Assembly (NCBI GenBank): GCA_002633005.1
Contig: NMRA01000008.1
Span: 378,985-442,984, forward strand
Source: Phoronis australis
Taxonomy: Eukaryota; Phoronida; Phoronidae
Length of the DNA stretch: 64,000 nt
Direction: 5' to 3'
The notes under the pieces were generated by a model. That model was not told the origin of the DNA and searched no databases. It worked only from the letters and a program-made list of their open reading frames with translations. Below, piece after piece: positions 11,301 to 22,800 of this stretch; the stretch's first letter is position 1; the number at the start of each line of letters is the position of its first letter. Both the position numbers and the translations under genes were made by a program.

Positions 11301-12961
11301 CTGACCGCTGTGGGGTGGTTAAAGAGGGAGCACTGCTCAAGCCGTGCCGGATAGCATTTTCGAGAGTACGACGAAATTGGAGACTTTGCAGCAATGAAGA
11401 GACTGGACGGCGGTCAAACAGACCCTGGACCTCGACAAGCACGGCTTCAGGCCGATGGCTTTCCACATCATCCATGTTTGCTGGTAAATCATGCTCTGCC
11501 TTAGCTGATGCTTCAACGCGCCGTGTCATAAACTCGTCAATATTCTTTCTCCGCTCTCCACTGGTAACTGGTTTCTCACCCAGTTTAAGGTGTCTGATTT
11601 CGTACATCAATTCACTGCAATTATGCAAGAGTTGCAGTACAGTTGTCAAGTAATTACAAAATAAGAACGATGTAAACACAGGTGTGGATCCAGAAGGGGG
11701 TCAAGGAGATCCAGAAGGGGGTCAAGGAGGTCAAGACCCTCTGCTCGGTCACTGCAACAATTTTACCTGACACTTCCAAAATTGCATCTAAGGATGTGAT
11801 ACACCCATCAACTCCAACACCCATCCCCATTAGCTAAATTGCGTCAAATCTCAGCAAACACTGTTGTAATGAGGAATCTGTCCCACCGCGGATGTTAGTC
11901 CCTTGTCTGGGATCCAGCCCTTGGACCAAGCATTGCCGGAATCCCTGGCATGTGCATTGCATTTGAATTCTCATTATATGCAGAATTGCTAATCAATAGT
12001 TTATGCATGTTATTTGTATTTCAACTTTATATTTACAAGAAATATTAGTTAAGAATTATGTGGTCTTGGTGGCATCTGATGTGACCCCTATCGTATAGCT
12101 AAGAATGGGATCACTGCCTAAATAGGGGTTCAAACCCGCGACTTTCTGCGGTTAAAGTCTCTAGTCCACTGAAAGTAATAAATTTCGTATAAGTTATACG
12201 CAAGAATTATTACTTTCAGTGGATTAGAGCGTCTGCACAGTTACTGCAGAAAGTTCAGGTTTTGAACCCCCTTCAGAACAAAGACTATTTCAGAGATAAA
12301 CTACTATATATAGGTGACCTGATGTGACTAAAAAAATTGTATAAAGACAAATAATTTTTGCTCATAGCTTCTGTAACACACAACCTGTTGATTTAACACA
12401 GCGCAATTATAAACACGACGTATATGCATAAGTTTGGGTGAGGCGGGTGGATTAAGTTTGGATTTCTTCAATCAGGTGGTACCGATAGCCAGAGTGAACA
12501 AGAGCGTCTGCACGGTTACCAGAATTAAAGTTCCGGGTTCAAATGCCAGTCGGGAAAGCCGATCTTTTCAATGTCACATGATTTGACCAACAACCGAACA
12601 TTTGACCTGTTCATGCATAGCCTAGGCAATGACCATCGCCTCTGTTGGCCCGAACCGGCCATAACTCTTACTCATGATATCAAAAATCAAACGCTGATTA
12701 CGTGAAAAGTATTATTTTGCATATGATCAAAAATGGCTTCCACATTTCTTAGTTAAATATCTACAACCCTGTACGTTGAAAAGTAGAATCATAATCAAAT
12801 TACCATCGCTTTTTGGCCAAAAATGCATCAAGTGCATCGCCTTCTGCCTCAGTTTTTGGATCCACATCATGACCAGCTTGTGTTGAAGGGAAATCCCCAC
12901 AAACTGCCCCAAGTTGGTCCATGTCCGAAGAAGAACTTGTAGTGCTGGCTGTGTCAGACAT
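5134..12961 (-). CDS. RING-finger protein, probable E3 ubiquitin ligase (complete, 6 coding exons)
   Basis: Joining 12961-12804, 11614-11054, 10467-10317, 6910-6734, 6369-6222 and 5372-5134 gives 1434 nt with every intron phase matching, that is 477 residues and a stop. The N-terminus is Ser/Asp/Glu-rich. Residues about 53-240 hold a charged helical stretch, then a Ser/Pro/Ala-rich low-complexity linker with a PAPPPPPM run. Residues 240-350 are helical and polar. Residues 350-398 are Gln/Met-rich and likely coiled coil. Residues 419-457 form a RING: CLIC, CGHLC, CYTC, then CPIC, followed by RAPIKDIIRVY. RINGs of this CGH-C-C-C type at a protein's extreme C-terminus (as in Neuralized-like proteins) recruit E2 and ubiquitylate targets, probably in the cytoplasm. 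No Neuralized repeat, membrane helix or signal peptide is visible, so substrate and pathway are unknown. It is divergently paired with the exchanger gene. Confidence 0.9.
5373..6221 (-). other. RING gene intron 5, with a family A-type element at 6074-6194
   Basis: An 849-bp intron, AT-rich at 5750-6050. From 6074 to 6194, ends of the type GGTGGATCCAAGG and GATCCGCCCCTG (reverse complement CAGGGGCGGATC) mark a short member of family A. Confidence 0.55.
6222..6369 (-). CDS. RING gene coding exon 5 (coiled coil)
   Basis: 148 nt with acceptor TTTTTTCAG and donor GTAAGT, phase 0 in and 1 out. The peptide is heptad-like and Gln/Met-rich (REMQAVKSQLAELRNMMQLS) and probably forms a coiled coil, which would suit dimerisation ahead of the RING. 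Confidence 0.88.
6734..6910 (-). CDS. RING gene coding exon 4
   Basis: 177 nt, phase 0 to 0, with acceptor TTTCTTTCCAG and donor GTAAGT. It encodes 59 polar residues, for example QAVLDTLQELPRTQHIQRND. No domain recognised. Being symmetric in phase, it could be skipped without a frameshift. Confidence 0.85.
6911..10316 (-). other. RING gene intron 3 (3.4 kb), repeat-bearing
   Basis: No nested exon recognised. An ORF at 7393-7632 on the plus strand has no recognisable domain. 8513-8752 is a family A-like element. 8900-9350 contains two blocks in which CCGGAAGT/CTTCCGG (ETS-type) lies beside AAGATGGCGG or ATATGGCGGC (YY1-type), which may be an old repeat or a regulatory patch. Confidence 0.45.
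8513..8752. mobile_element. Family A-like inverted-repeat element
   Basis: Ends CAGGGGCAGATCT and AGATCAACCTCTG are inverted repeats. G-rich and C-rich subterminal stretches are like those of the 1784 copy, but the core differs. Non-coding. Confidence 0.5.
10317..10467 (-). CDS. RING gene coding exon 3
   Basis: Acceptor CCATTTCAG and donor GTAAGA bound 151 nt, phase 2 in and 0 out. It encodes about 50 residues including VARENMIAEISDLVHRQLV and a predicted amphipathic helix ending FRAVLELRMQ. Confidence 0.85.
10468..11053 (-). other. RING gene intron 2
   Basis: A 586-bp AT-rich intron without a gene. At 10814-10840 it carries the sequence CAATATGGCCGACAAGTG, also found at 27644 and, inverted, at 29139 and 60252. 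Confidence 0.5.
11054..11614 (-). CDS. RING gene coding exon 2
   Basis: The acceptor is ATAATTGCAG and the donor GTAAGT. The exon is 561 nt, phase 2 in and phase 2 out. It encodes a charged N-terminal part with KNIDEFMTRRVEASAKAEHD, then a Leu-rich helix (SLLQSLQFRRTLENAIRHGL), then a Ser/Thr/Pro-rich linker with a polyproline run and QPWLQQAVAE at the end. The linker has the composition of a disordered region. Confidence 0.88.
12055..12178 (-). repeat. tRNA-derived SINE copy 2 (minus)
   Basis: The reverse complement reads GTGGACTAGAGACTTTAACC, then the B-box-like GGGTTTGAACCCC, and a tail with GGTCACATCAGATG. It shares head, B box and tail with copies at 4958 and 12190. Confidence 0.65.
12190..12345 (+). 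repeat. tRNA-derived SINE copy 3 (plus, inverted to copy 2)
   Basis: It contains GTGGATTAGAGCGTCTGCAC, a B-box-like GTTTTGAACCCC and the tail GGTGACCTGATGTGACTAA. With copy 2 it forms a head-to-head inverted pair around a palindromic centre (ACTGAAAGTAATAA ... TTATTACTTTCAGT, 12174-12222). Confidence 0.65.
12475..12600 (+). repeat. tRNA-derived SINE copy 4 (plus)
   Basis: It has the head AAGAGCGTCTGCACGGTTACC, a good B box GGGTTCAAATGCC (12535-12547) and a tail with GTCACATGATTTGACCAACA matching the tail at about 5070-5092. Confidence 0.65.
12804..12961 (-). CDS. RING gene coding exon 1
   Basis: It begins at the ATG at 12961-12959 (MSDTASTTSSSSDMDQLG) and ends at a GTAATT donor (12803-12798) after two bases of a codon. 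An in-frame upstream Met at 13027 would overlap the TATA-like box, so the downstream ATG is preferred. The exon encodes an acidic, Ser-rich N-terminus ending DAFLAKKR. Confidence 0.8.
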
Positions 12962-13731
12962 TTTGCAGGCAACTACTGTATATGCTGAAAATGCGCTCTG
13001 GTCTTTTATATGGGACGGGTGATTCATCGGAAAGGTGAATATAGAATCGATTGTCGCTTGACAACAGACGAACTGTCATGTCTATTTTTAGAATTCTAGG
13101 AATCCCGATTACGATAGGTCAAGAACAATGTTAAACGTGTGTTGATTGGACAACTACATTTTACCACTCTCATGACGCGATTGATTGGTTGGTCTTTGGT
13201 AACAGTTTATCATACTTTTATAGGGGTTTCAGTACAATGAAGAAACATTATTTGAAATCATCGTTGACGAGTTTGCTGTGACAATAGTTCAATTATTTTA
13301 GTTTAGACAAAACATCATTTTTTTCATAAAACTGATTGAACTTATTGAGTTGTTATCATTGTAATTATTGAGTTGTTACCATTGTAAATATGGTTGTCTT
13401 AAAGTGAGCCCCCCTTAAAGACGATCTCATTTTACTTACTCTGTAAACACAACTGACGACTGAACGATGGCACTTGTTGAGGGATGTGCGGTGTTTTGGA
13501 CTAAAATGTGAAGTTCAGGGTACGCACAAGGTTTTGACCGCATGTTCCTTCATCTAAGCAGTGCGATGTACTGATTTAAATCACTTACCAGCAGTTGATG
13601 ACTGAACTGAGGACAAGATGAATGATGTTGGATGTGGGTCATTCGTTCTCATAGCACTGACAGTAACCGTATAAGCGCCTCTTCCTGAATACAGGAACAT
13701 TCAATCTCATCCCCGCATCACTGCCAAGTCA
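12962..13731. promoter_or_regulatory. Shared divergent promoter region
   Basis: This stretch separates the RING and exchanger start codons. On the minus strand a TATAAAAG-like box lies near 13011-13004, about 45 nt before the RING ATG, with an Inr-like TTTTCAGCAT just downstream. Inverted CCAAT boxes (GATTGG) lie near 13142 and 13183, next to a TGACGC CRE-like site. Alternatively, an excellent minus-strand donor (CTG|GTAAGTGA) at 13588 and an AG at about 12979 suggest a 5' non-coding exon for the RING gene. No clear TATA box is seen for the exchanger. Confidence 0.5.
13618..13674 (+). other. Upstream ORF (18 codons) before the exchanger start
   Basis: ATG at 13618 opens an 18-codon frame that stops at 13674, 57 nt before the exchanger ATG. 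If transcription starts upstream of it, this uORF could lower translation of the main frame. The transcription start is unknown. Confidence 0.3.
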
Positions 13732-13849
13732 ATGGAGAAAAAAGCAAGGACTGGTTTGTGGCTCAGTGCAGGATTGTTTGTGGTATGCTGTTTTGCAGCT
13801 TGGAAACGTCTACAGACACTGTCTCAAACTGAAAATTACATTAGTCACG
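13732..13849 (+). CDS. SLC24A: Exchanger exon 1
   Basis: It opens with ATG in the context GTCAATGG and encodes [14 protein letters not shown] and a hydrophobic run FVVCCFAAW, a probable signal peptide or signal anchor as in NCKX N-termini. The exon ends at CACG|GTGAGA in phase 1. Exon 2 begins with TC, so G+TC completes Val, a good phase match. Homology here is weak; phase, position and hydrophobicity are the support. Confidence 0.7.
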
Positions 13850-16800
13850 GTGAGAATTAAATTTTATCGAAATTTAAATGTTGTCTTTAAATGCCACCAT
13901 TTTCTTATGGTGTTTTCGTTTAAGTTTTCCATAATTATACCTTTTGTTCAATGTCCAAAACGATAAACAAGTGCCATCTCTACTGGCCTTAGAGACATTG
14001 AAACAGCTATAGGTATTTCATAGGCTGACCATGTCTTTTCAAAGCAGGAACGGGCATTCATAGCATAAACAATAGTTTCAACACAGTGGCCAGATTTGAT
14101 ATGTTCAAGTATCACTTTGGTTTCATTATTGTGCAACTTTTGAATTTTTATGAAGAATGAACGAAAGTCCTGTTTTTAATAGCCCTTCCTGCTAACGTAG
14201 AACATTTCGAAAACACTTCCTAACAGTGTTTTGGAGAACAGTGCTTAAAGGATAGTTTGTTCAGTTTCATGTGAATCCAGTCTCAGACATTCCACTTTTA
14301 GCCAAATTTGGTGGAATTTTTCTAGGTTCCTACATTTAACCATAAAGTGATAACATGGGTGATATTGTTACATGTATTTCAGATCTCCCACAAGAAAAAA
14401 TTGAACCCACAACCTCTGGCCGCTACAGTGTTTGCGGTCCAACACTTTGTTAGGAGGGAATGGTTTTAGAATACAGTTTGGTAGTATCCAGCATCATGGT
14501 GTTTTGTCGCCTCACCAAGCGGGCATTGTGGTCTTTTTAGCACGGTCCCATTGATGATGAATGCGTTATGAACCAGACCTGAAATAAGGCTAGTCCAGCC
14601 TGAGGTTCACTAGCTGTTTTGCGGCTAGAAAAATCTAGCCAAAATCACGTGGTCTCATTTAAAATACACGACAATATCTCGCGTAATCTCGCAGTCTCGA
14701 TTTTCTAGCATTACTGAACTCTATCCAGGTACCAGTGTCATCCATTGTTTTCAGCATTCTTGTGCTCTTAGGACTCACAGTTCAGTTATCTACTTGGGTT
14801 GAAATAGTTGCTAAAACCATCTATCAGTGGGTACCAGAGAACTGAAATCTAATGTATCTGTTTAAGCAAATTTTTATCATATTTCTGTAGCCAAAAATTA
14901 TCTTGCCTTAGCTTGTTAGGGGATTCAGTTTCAAGAGCTTAATTCCAAAGATCATCAGTATAATTTATTTTAATGAATACGCGTCAATGTTTTGGGGAGT
15001 TGCGGTCAGTATGAACGCTTAACTTCGGTCCTGGATAGAAGTTAACAGCACCAGTTAACTTTGCAGTAAACAGGTGAATTTAAGAGCGGAGCGTCTATGC
15101 TGCGGTGCAGTATGAACGATCAACTTCGGTCGTATCGAAGTTAAAGCCGGGTGCCTCTGTTATCGTCAATTACAGGGTAGTGCTGTCGCTAATAGTTGCT
15201 TAAATTTTGCTCTAATAATCACCAATGGAATTAAAAATGAGTTTGACCGTAGTTACGAGTTACATAGTCAATATGAAAAGGCCTTAGACACATTTGTTGG
15301 TGAAGCCCTGGGTAATGTGGTAATTGATTTACTCCACACAATAGAACCTTAGATCAATTTTCCTCTTGTTGACGGCAGAAATTGTACAAATCCATTGAGG
15401 AAGTACAAGGTGCCGTGAAACGGGGCGAGTTTCTAATGACAGAGTGAAATTTTATTTCCTCATCCTTTTAAGAAAAGATATGTAACACCAAATTAATACT
15501 TTTCCATGCTCACGTTTTGTCCCATAGCTTCCACCTGACAATATTTTGATAAATGATGACTATTCACAGGAATGTTAGTAAACCTTGATAATTGAATACA
15601 GCATTTTGTCACAGAAATTGGTAAGATTTTACCATATGAATGTTATGTTATGGGATGCTTGAAGTTACATTCATCGATAATTTAAACTGCAAAACTGTTT
15701 TAAAGAACTTTACGTTTGGGGGATTTTTGAAATCGCTCCTCGTGGTTTCTCCCTTGTATTGTAGCTCAAAACTTCACCTAAATCTATTCATATATTTTCC
15801 GACGTCATCTAACTGAATCTATTGATGTATTTCTCAATTGAATCCTGAAAGCCCTACTTGTGTTTCTCCATTGAAGCCCAATAGCTCTACCTTAATCTAT
15901 TTATATTAGGATGTTTCTCCACTGTAGTCTCATAGCTCTGCCTGAATCTATTGGCGTGTTTCTTGTTTGAATTCCGATAGCTTTACCTGAATCTATTATA
16001 GCCTTCATTGTAACCTCATAGCTCTGCCAGAATCTATTAATGTGTTTCTCTATTGAAGCCTGATAGCTTTGCCTGAATCTATTATAGCCTTCATTGTAAC
16101 CTCATAGCTCTGCCAGAATCTATTGATGTGTTTCTCCATTGCAGCCCCATAGCTCTGCTGAATCCATTGATGTTTCTCCTCTCAGTCCTCTGTAGTCCAA
16201 TTGGTCTACCTGAATCTATTAATGTGTTTCTCCATTGCAGCCCCATAGCTCTGCTGAATCCATTGATGTTTCTCCTCTGTAGTCCAATTGGTCTACCTGA
16301 ATCAATTGATGTGTTTCTCCATTGCAGCCCCATAGCTCTGCTGAATCCATTGATGTTTCTCCTCTGTAGTCCAATTGGTCTACCTGAATCAATTGATGTG
16401 TTTCTCTATTGTAGTCTCATCACGCCATCTTCTGTCCATTGCCAATTGTACCCCGCCAGCCATCAATCAGTTCCCACCAGACCTGTTTACCGAGGAACAA
16501 CGAGAGAATGGTGCCATAGTTGTACATATCATCGTGTCACTCTACATGTTCATCGGACTGGCCATAGTCTGCGATGACTACTTTGTGCCTTCTCTGGAAA
16601 GAATCTGTCAAGGTATTTTGATCCATTCTGTTTGTTATTAACTTAAAACAAATTTCACCTTTTCAGTTAATCCCCACCTCCACGAAACACCTACCTCTGA
16701 TTTTACGTAAAAATCCATGTTCAGAAGTGTTTGGCGTATACTCTCATGAATTTAAACACCATTGGCTATCGCACAAATGGACATGATACCTTAAGTGAAT

Positions 16801-19800
16801 CATGTAAAGTATAAGAGATTTGAAGTAATTGGACAAAATACTGTTTTCACAAAATACTGTTTTCCGGTCATGACGACTAGTTCTGTGAATGGCAAAAGTG
16901 AGTGGTGTTATTTATTCGGGTGGCGGAATACTAATTGCAAAATGGCTCTGCCACCGTACTGACTTTCTGTTAATTCCTCTTCATTCTGAGTTATGAGGGG
17001 AGACAACTCTGATGTTGAATTTAGCCTCTGCCCAGCAATCACGATGAGGAGATATTCCTTCATTAGTGGCTTAGAATTTTGCAGGGGGTGGGGGCTGGGG
17101 GCAGCTGGGGGGAGGGAATTGACATGCAAGGTCAGTGAGAGTAGTTATTTGTGAACCCTGACTCACATTATACATCTGTCCCAGACAGCGAAGAGGTTTA
17201 TGGTCCTGGCTGAGAAGATCATTTTGTTTTGAATAGCCAAGCCCAGAATGAGGTCATTTTGTCTGAATACTTTTATCTTGTACTGCTTATGAAAGAGACC
17301 AATGATGCAACAGAATATTTAAAATTTGTGTGACATGTGGTGCAGCACTTTAGTATATTGTGAAAAGTGACATTATGATGTTTGACAATGGATGTTTGAC
17401 AATGGCAGTTGCAGTCAGGACATACCGTAATCGTTCGGGTTAACGCCCATGCTCAGTTAACCGCCCATCCCCTACTTTAAGTGGATTTTCGATTTAACCG
17501 CCCACTGCTCAGTTAAGCGCCCCCCTGCGATTTTTGAAGATTTCCAGTTAAGCGCCCACCTCTCGGTTAAGCGCCCATCCCCGACTTTTAAAGAATGAAG
17601 ATTTAGCGACTATTGCTAAGGAAACGCGCGATTCCCCGACTTTTAGAAAAAGATCGATGATCACAATTAGTGTGCAACGACGCCGGGACTCCGAGACGAT
17701 GGTTTAGCAATCTGAATTACAATACAGATAACGAGTTATTGTCTTGGGTCATGAACTCACTTCAAAATATAATACTTGAACCTTTTTGTCACTTTATTTT
17801 CTTCCCTTTTTCGCAAAGTTTAAGAACGCCGCCGGCGTCAAAACTTCCGCTTTCAGCGACTTTGTCTGCCGCGCTGAGTTTCCGTCTGCAGTGCACTAGA
17901 TAAAACATATATTCGAAAAAATCAGGCCAGAGAAATGTGACAATGGTTTTGCCAACCCTCCAAATTCTATTAAGGTGGGAAGCTCTCGTATTTTGAACAA
18001 ATCTCACAACTCACGGAAAGATGTCAAATTCTCAATATTTTGATGAATATAACTGCCGGGTTATAGAGGATGTGGGGCGACCGAAGGGACAGTACAAGTG
18101 CCTTACTGGGTTACCGATTTCGTTGCTGCCTGTCGATTTCTGAATTCAAACGTTGGCAATAATGTATGTTTGTGTATGATCTTGAAGTAATAAAAAACGG
18201 CTAGTCAAATTTTGTTTTTCGCTTATTGCATCTCAGTCAAACTGGTTAGCAGATTTAACTAATGTCGCTGGCTGTTCTTTACTATTTCTTGCGTCAGCCC
18301 CCACGTAAGCGTGACTGTGTGAATTATCGTTTCCACATCCCCTTTTTAGCCATCCAGAATAATTTTGTTTATACATTGGCCATTTTCAGCCTGAACAAAA
18401 ATTCTTACCATTCGAGTCTGAAATATCTACGACGTAGACTGCTTGACGATAGTGGGTAGGAGATTCACGCAGCTAGTTACAGGGATGGGCTTAGGGAGCA
18501 TCGAGCCGGGAAATATGGGAATAGACTTGACATCGCAGTTTTGGGGAACATTGGCAACGGAGGAATATCGTAAAGAACTGGGTCTTTCGTAACAACAGCT
18601 TAAAAGTACATAGTCACGCCCGTTTTTGTTACTTCGTCGGACTGTCGCTATGTGTGACTGATTTGTAGTGGTGCACGTGCGCAAGTTCCCACACTTTGGA
18701 GTGCATGTTACCTTGACACCAACATGTGATTGACAGGTGACTCACACGTAGGCCCTACGTGCGTGCTGAATACCGCCACTATCTTTGGCCATAAAAAACG
18801 AGATGCATATTGAAAGAGGCCATTATATTACTTGACGGCATTTCCAAGTCACGATTGTCAGCCGACTGAGACATTGCACGATAACAGCGGGACCGAACAG
18901 TGCCGCAGTGCGATATTACAAGTGATATAAATAGGATACTCTGGACATCTTGCATGAAAAATAAATGTTTTTCCACCACGAAGTTTGGTAAGGTGATCGT
19001 TTAGAATAGTGAATTGAAACATTGCTGTTTTCTGACATTTTGTAACATATTGATGCAGTTGCTTGAAATTTTCTTCTTGATCGACTACTGGCTCGACCAC
19101 CCCCGATCCTTGTCTTACTTCTTTGCATAGCATGTTTGGCGCAACGGCAAGAGAGCAATGCCGGGCTGTCGAGATAAGACAGCTATCCGCAGAACCATAC
19201 GCTGAAAATGTCATGAGTCACGGAGTGTCGACTATAACATACCAAACACAAAAAACAACAGAGTTAAGTTTTTCAAACTTTTATTACAACCAATTTTAAA
19301 ACTGCTCTCTGACACAGAACTTGACAGCTACATATAGTACGAGACTGTAACCATAGATTTGATGACCTCTGCAACACGTGAAGCTTGCACGCGCGCACTT
19401 AAGCAGGGTCACATCTTAATTGAAACAGTTTTAATTCTAGTGGAGGCTGCGTGGTGGCTGGTCGTCTGCGCACCGCAGGACGACACGGGGCTATTACTCA
19501 GCAATTTTGTAAATTTAATAGTGAATGACTAATCTGGGCAAGAGAACCTTTGTTGGGATCATCTGCTGTTATGACGTTTTCACTGTCATTTGGCGACGTG
19601 ACGATAAAGCTCTTGGAAAAGGGCTACGCGTTCCCAGTATGATTGTCGTGTCGGGATTTAGATCGCCAGGTAAGATTAACCGCCCAGGGCGGTTGTCTGT
19701 TGTAATAAGCGCCCATGTTCGGTTAACCGCCCATCCCCTACTTTAGGTGGATTTTCGATTTAGCCGCCCACTGCTCGGTTAACCGCCCTCCCCCGATTTT

Positions 19801-22800
19801 TTGGATTCGCCGATTTAACCGCCCAGGGCGTTAACCCGAACGATTACGGTAATTGCAGGCTGTCTAGTACATGTTGTATCAGATGTATGCAGACCGCTCA
19901 GGTGGACTCATTGCAATATTAGGTAACATTAGTGTCAAATGCATGAAGGCACTGATGTGAGTACTGTCTGCATATTTACATATTTCTCACCTATCAGGCT
20001 CATTTGGGAGTTATCAGGTTCATTTGGCCGGATGCTAATTCTGGTTTCTACAGTGTAAGGGAATGTGTGCCTTTCAACTCTCCCTGGATTTATAAGCCAT
20101 TCCATCTCTATTTGCTGCTACTGTTCTATGCCAATTCTAGCTGGAATGTGTGTTTACCAGTGATGTAATTTTGGGTCCACTAAAAGGCCAAAGGGGAAGA
20201 AGTGTTACGTTAGGGAGGGTGTACCGTAGTACCAGTAGTCTTTTTCAAGCCAGTCAAGCCATGGTTAGAAAAGGAGTAAGGAAATTTCAACCTTGGGGAA
20301 AATTATATACATAACATGAAGTAATCGCTTTTGCTTAAAGCAAGCTTGCTCAAATCTAGTATGGTATTGACAGTGTCAAGCATAGGCAGATCCAGGGGAA
20401 GTAAAGGGGGACTGGACCTGCCCTTTTTTCCCTCGATTTTAGTGATATCGAATCTAGAATTTTTGAATTGTTGACTGTGACCCCCTTTTTAAAAAAAATC
20501 TGGACCCTCCCCTGTCAAGCTAGTATAACTCAAGTGATCAGTTTATAGTCAGACATTACTAATCCACATGTTGTCTACTCCAGAAGACAGCAGTTTCTAA
20601 ATTTAGGCCACCTTAGTCCAGATAGCAATGAAGTCTATTGTCAAGTGTTCACGTGCTCTTTTGTTCAGCGTCACGACTTGCCAATTAACCTACCATGGTT
20701 CAAGAGTTAGAAAAAATATTTGCCAACAGGTACCATAGAAGGGAGATTTAACAGACCTGTTGTAGTTAATTGCTGTTGTATTGATCCTAACTTAACTTTT
20801 TGTGGGGAATTCAATTTCGGAAGCCACCTGTTCGAAAAATCACCAGTTTTAGTGCATGATATATTAATTTATTGTGTCTACTGTTTTATTGCCGTGATGG
20901 GATAAGTGATATACTCCACACAATAGAGCCTTAGATTATAAACATACTGACTTAACTCAGTGCTCTGGGAGCATCCACCTAAACTGCCTAGTTAAAGATG
21001 CTATGTCTAATTAAAACCGTGAATACTTAAATTTGTAGCAAGCGCCACCTAGTGACTTCCTGGTGAACTGTGTGTACAAGTATAATCAGGAAAAGAAACA
21101 ATTTGTAAATAAATTGCGGTTTTAAAGAAAACACCATCACTGATACACTTATAAACAAGTGTAACGTATAGAGAAACCTAATAATTTCAAATTTGATGCA
21201 ATCGTTCATTGATAGTGAAACAAACAAATAACAAAAATTGTACCTTGTTTCATTGGGCTAACGAAGACATATTACCATACTCATTTACATGAAAAACGAA
21301 TCTTTTGCGAGATTATAATGCTTACTGTTTCTCGAATGGTTTCTGGCCCAGCGGAAGACGGGGGGTTGTTTGTTAGCTAGTACTTCATTTGCATATTCAC
21401 AATTTAATGAGACATAGCATCTGTGATACTGTTGTCATAGTAATCGCAAGGTAGCGCTGATACATCGCGTGCACTCCAAGATTTTTTTACTGTGACAATT
21501 TGGGAATATTTATGTGTGCTAATTTACATAAAACTTATTTCTAATGGGATTGTTAATTATTCGAGCTAGATATAAGCAAATATTAGTGACGACAAACTGG
21601 AAATGGCATGGAATTTGTTACAGAAAGTCTTAAAGTACAGTAAAAAGTCGCGGAAAGTTATGAAATTTTGCCAGTTATTTTCTGTCTGAAGTACGCTATT
21701 GACTGCAGCTAATATTTTGAGTGACTTTTGGCTCTAAGTTAATCCGAATGAAACATCTTAACGAAAAAGGTATTATTGATCGCAGTGAAAGTATTGCAGA
21801 TCCCAAAAGGCTTTTGGTGCTTTCATTTAGACTACCAAAACAAGCTTTGTATAGGAACAGTACAAAACGATAATTGTAACATTACAGTCTATGTCTTGGT
21901 TCGGATATCTTCCGACAATATATATACAGTTATTCTTAAGTTGTTTTGCTCAAGAATGTGAACACAAAGTTCAACTAGTAATACCTTGTTGTAAATAGTC
22001 AAAATTTTATTAATTAAGTGTTTTGACAGCTGATTGTATAAATTAAGTTCTACAACAATTTAATGAAATAATAATAATGTTTTTCGGTCATATTCTGTGC
22101 TTAATAGTTATGTTATTACTGTAGCCCGTATTCAGTTGTTTGAAGTGATATTAAACATGTGTTTTATGTAAAAAAGCATTTTGATTTAGGTCGCTTATGG
22201 TTATAAAATTAGTTTTGTCTTGCTTCTGAAGTACTGACAGTTAGTTATTCTTTGAGAACATGTTGGGCGGTGTGTCAATCTGCTTTGTAGAGTTGGTTGT
22301 CAAGGACTAAGAAACTTTCAGTTGTTTTGAACTCTTGTAACCACCTCCACTTTGCTTAAAGACTACTAGGCCTGTTTGTTTACATGGACGTTTTTATCAC
22401 CATTTAAATCGCTATTTTGATTGTCATTTCAACATACCGAGTAAAGTTCTAACTTTAATCGTCATTTTGTTACTCGCTAAAGATAGTGGATTTTACTCGG
22501 CAAATGCTGAATCAGGTGTCCTGCCGATACCAGACGTGGCTCGCTAAATGCGTGGCACTTCGCTCCATTTGCATTGGAGCACAAAGCAAGCATGTAGCCA
22601 GAGAGAGATTCTAATCTCCAGACAGCCAATAGTAACAAACCCCCTTACTTGCTAAGAGAGGGTTGTTGTAAAATACTGGAGCAATAGTGGAGAAAATCGT
22701 CATGTAAATAGTCGGAGATTACCGTTTAAAAGTAAGCGTTATAACAGCGAAGAAATGGCAGGAAAAAGTTTTCACATTCAAAATCCTGCTTGCAATGAGT

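Larger units (their letters stand above)
11615..12803 (-). other. RING gene intron 1, SINE cluster
   Basis: A 1189-bp intron. 11690-11740 holds a short direct duplication of an AGAAGGGGGTCAAGGAG unit. 12055-12600 holds three SINE copies listed separately. Confidence 0.6.

Noticed and set aside
16091-16577. Repetitive ORFs over the minisatellite
   Set aside because: Frames follow the tandem units; only the part from 16415 is the real exchanger exon.
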